From Planctomycetota bacterium (GTDB lineage: Bacteria; Planctomycetota; UBA8108), in contig NZOA01000004.1 in the NCBI GenBank assembly GCA_002695115.1, positions 91,784-97,923 of the forward strand: a stretch of 6,140 bases of DNA. The letters are read 5' to 3'. Under the pieces are notes generated by a model. The model saw nothing but the letters and a program-made list of their open reading frames with translations. It did no database searches and had not been told where the DNA came from. Within the stretch, counting starts at the first letter, position 1. Each line of letters starts with the position of its first letter. Of this stretch, positions 5,322 through 6,140 are shown in pieces. The position numbers and the translations under genes are program-made.

Positions 5322-6140
5322 CAGTCCACCCGCAGGTGATCGAGGAGCGCCGCGCCGTCCTCGAGACCCGGGGCGAGGAAATGCGCGCCCGCCTCCAGGA
5401 GGCGCTCCCGCTTGCCGCTGTTCATATGGTAGCGGTTGTTTTCCGGTGAGTGAACGCCGAAGGTGACGGCCCCCGCCTCCCTGCCGTTCTGGATCTCGAC
5501 GAAGCCATCGCCGATGACGATGAGCTCGGGCCCGTTGAGTTGATGCTCAGCGATGATCCGTTCGATGACCTGCCGCTTGGAGAAGCTTTCGTATCGCCGC
5601 AGGGCTCCGAAGATCCCTCCTTCGAAAAGATGATCGAATTTCAGGAGCGCGGCGTCTCTTCTGACCAGCTCCTCGTCTGTTCCGCTGGCGAGGTAGCAGC
5701 GCACCCCGCGGCCCACGAGATTTTCGAGGAGGGCCATGGAGCCGGGAACCAGGAAGTCTTCACGGGGAAGCCGGCCACCCCTGACCGCCTCGAGCCGGTT
5801 CGAGATCGCGGCATCCAGGCGCTCGTTGTAGAGCTCCTTGTACTCGAGGGGAGCCAGTGGAGCTCCGCCACGCTTCTCGATTTCCTCGCAGAGGCGGATC
5901 ATCTGGTAGATGGTCTGCTTGCCGGTGAGCTGGTCGACAAAACCCGTTACCAGCTTTTCAAGCTCAGCGGGCGGCTCATCCTGCCCGCAGTCTTCGAGCA
6001 GCTCAACCATCAGGGGGACCATCTGGTCCTGCCAGCCGTCCCTGAGCAGGGACAGGGTGCCGTCGAGATCGAAGAGAGCGTGGCGAAGTGATGCTCGTGG
6101 CGGCTCCTCGACGATCTCGATGGCGGTCCCGGGTATCCTG
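5321..6140 (-). CDS. HAD-superfamily hydrolase (phosphatase-like), N-terminus beyond window
   Basis: The minus-strand frame is open from the window edge to the TGA at 5321-5323, giving 272 visible residues. No in-frame ATG, GTG or TTG occurs upstream of the HAD motif, so the true start lies outside. The internal ATG at 6022 must not be used, since it removes the catalytic motif. Numbered from the edge: motif I LFDLDGTL (22-29; nucleophile Asp24, acid/base Asp26), motif II ASGT (151-154, Ser152), motif III Lys188 in SKRQV, motif IV IGDGFVEI (209-216, Asp211 and Glu215). Glu replaces the usual second Asp of motif IV. The helical cap between motifs I and II contains GKQTIYQM (73-80) and a RGGAPLAPLEYK stretch (90-101), which I recall as characteristic of one HAD subfamily from diverse environmental bacteria. 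Likely a cytosolic phosphatase of a small phosphorylated metabolite; substrate unknown. At least 20 residues precede motif I, more than a minimal HAD needs, so an N-terminal extension or fused domain is possible. It converges on the methyltransferase gene. Confidence 0.88.
   Translation of the reverse strand, partial: RIPGTAIEIVEEPPRASLRHALFDLDGTLSLLRDGWQDQMVPLMVELLEDCGQDEPPAELEKLVTGFVDQLTGKQTIYQMIRLCEEIEKRGGAPLAPLEYKELYNERLDAAISNRLEAVRGGRLPREDFLVPGSMALLENLVGRGVRCYLASGTDEELVRRDAALLKFDHLFEGGIFGALRRYESFSKRQVIERIIAEHQLNGPELIVIGDGFVEIQNGREAGAVTFGVHSPENNRYHMNSGKRERLLEAGAHFLAPGLEDGAALLDHLRVD

Overview
This is a compact, GC-rich bacterial window (about 60% GC or slightly more by eye) with six protein-coding genes. 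Two run off the edges. There is no RNA gene, CRISPR array or insertion sequence, and no gene-free stretch longer than about 100 bases. The free-living-type housekeeping genes, the GC-rich codon use and the weak Shine-Dalgarno sites fit a member of a less-studied phylum. The uncharacterised left-edge family and the HAD subfamily at the right edge remind me of proteins from Planctomycetota/Verrucomicrobiota/Acidobacteriota-type genomes. That is recollection, not a placement.

Left half, leftward (minus strand): a class I PLP aminotransferase (1742-2902), then a six-helix M50/site-2 intramembrane metalloprotease with a soluble C-terminal tail (670-1716), then an uncharacterised conserved protein with a Trp/His/Tyr-rich central signature that leaves the window at base 1 (start at 548 or 578). 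The 25-base gap between the first two suggests one transcript. The 91- to 121-base gap before the third leaves that linkage open.

Right half, rightward (plus strand): from a 102-base divergent intergenic region, a DusB-like tRNA-dihydrouridine synthase (3005-4027) is followed after 4 bases by a beta-class DNA methyltransferase (4032-5312). The methyltransferase's ribosome-binding site lies inside the last codons of dus. It carries about 115 extra C-terminal residues that resemble a staphylococcal-nuclease (SNase) domain whose catalytic residues are mostly gone. No restriction endonuclease is visible nearby, so it looks like an orphan methyltransferase. A GC hairpin with a short T-run overlaps its stop codon and may end the transcript.

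Right edge, leftward: a HAD-family hydrolase (5321 to beyond the window end) converges on the methyltransferase with only 8 bases between stop codons.

The most unusual item is the methyltransferase-SNase-like fusion. After that come the uncharacterised left-edge family and a possible leaderless promoter for the aminotransferase. I do not see a clear multi-gene defence or biosynthetic system. The rest is ordinary housekeeping content.
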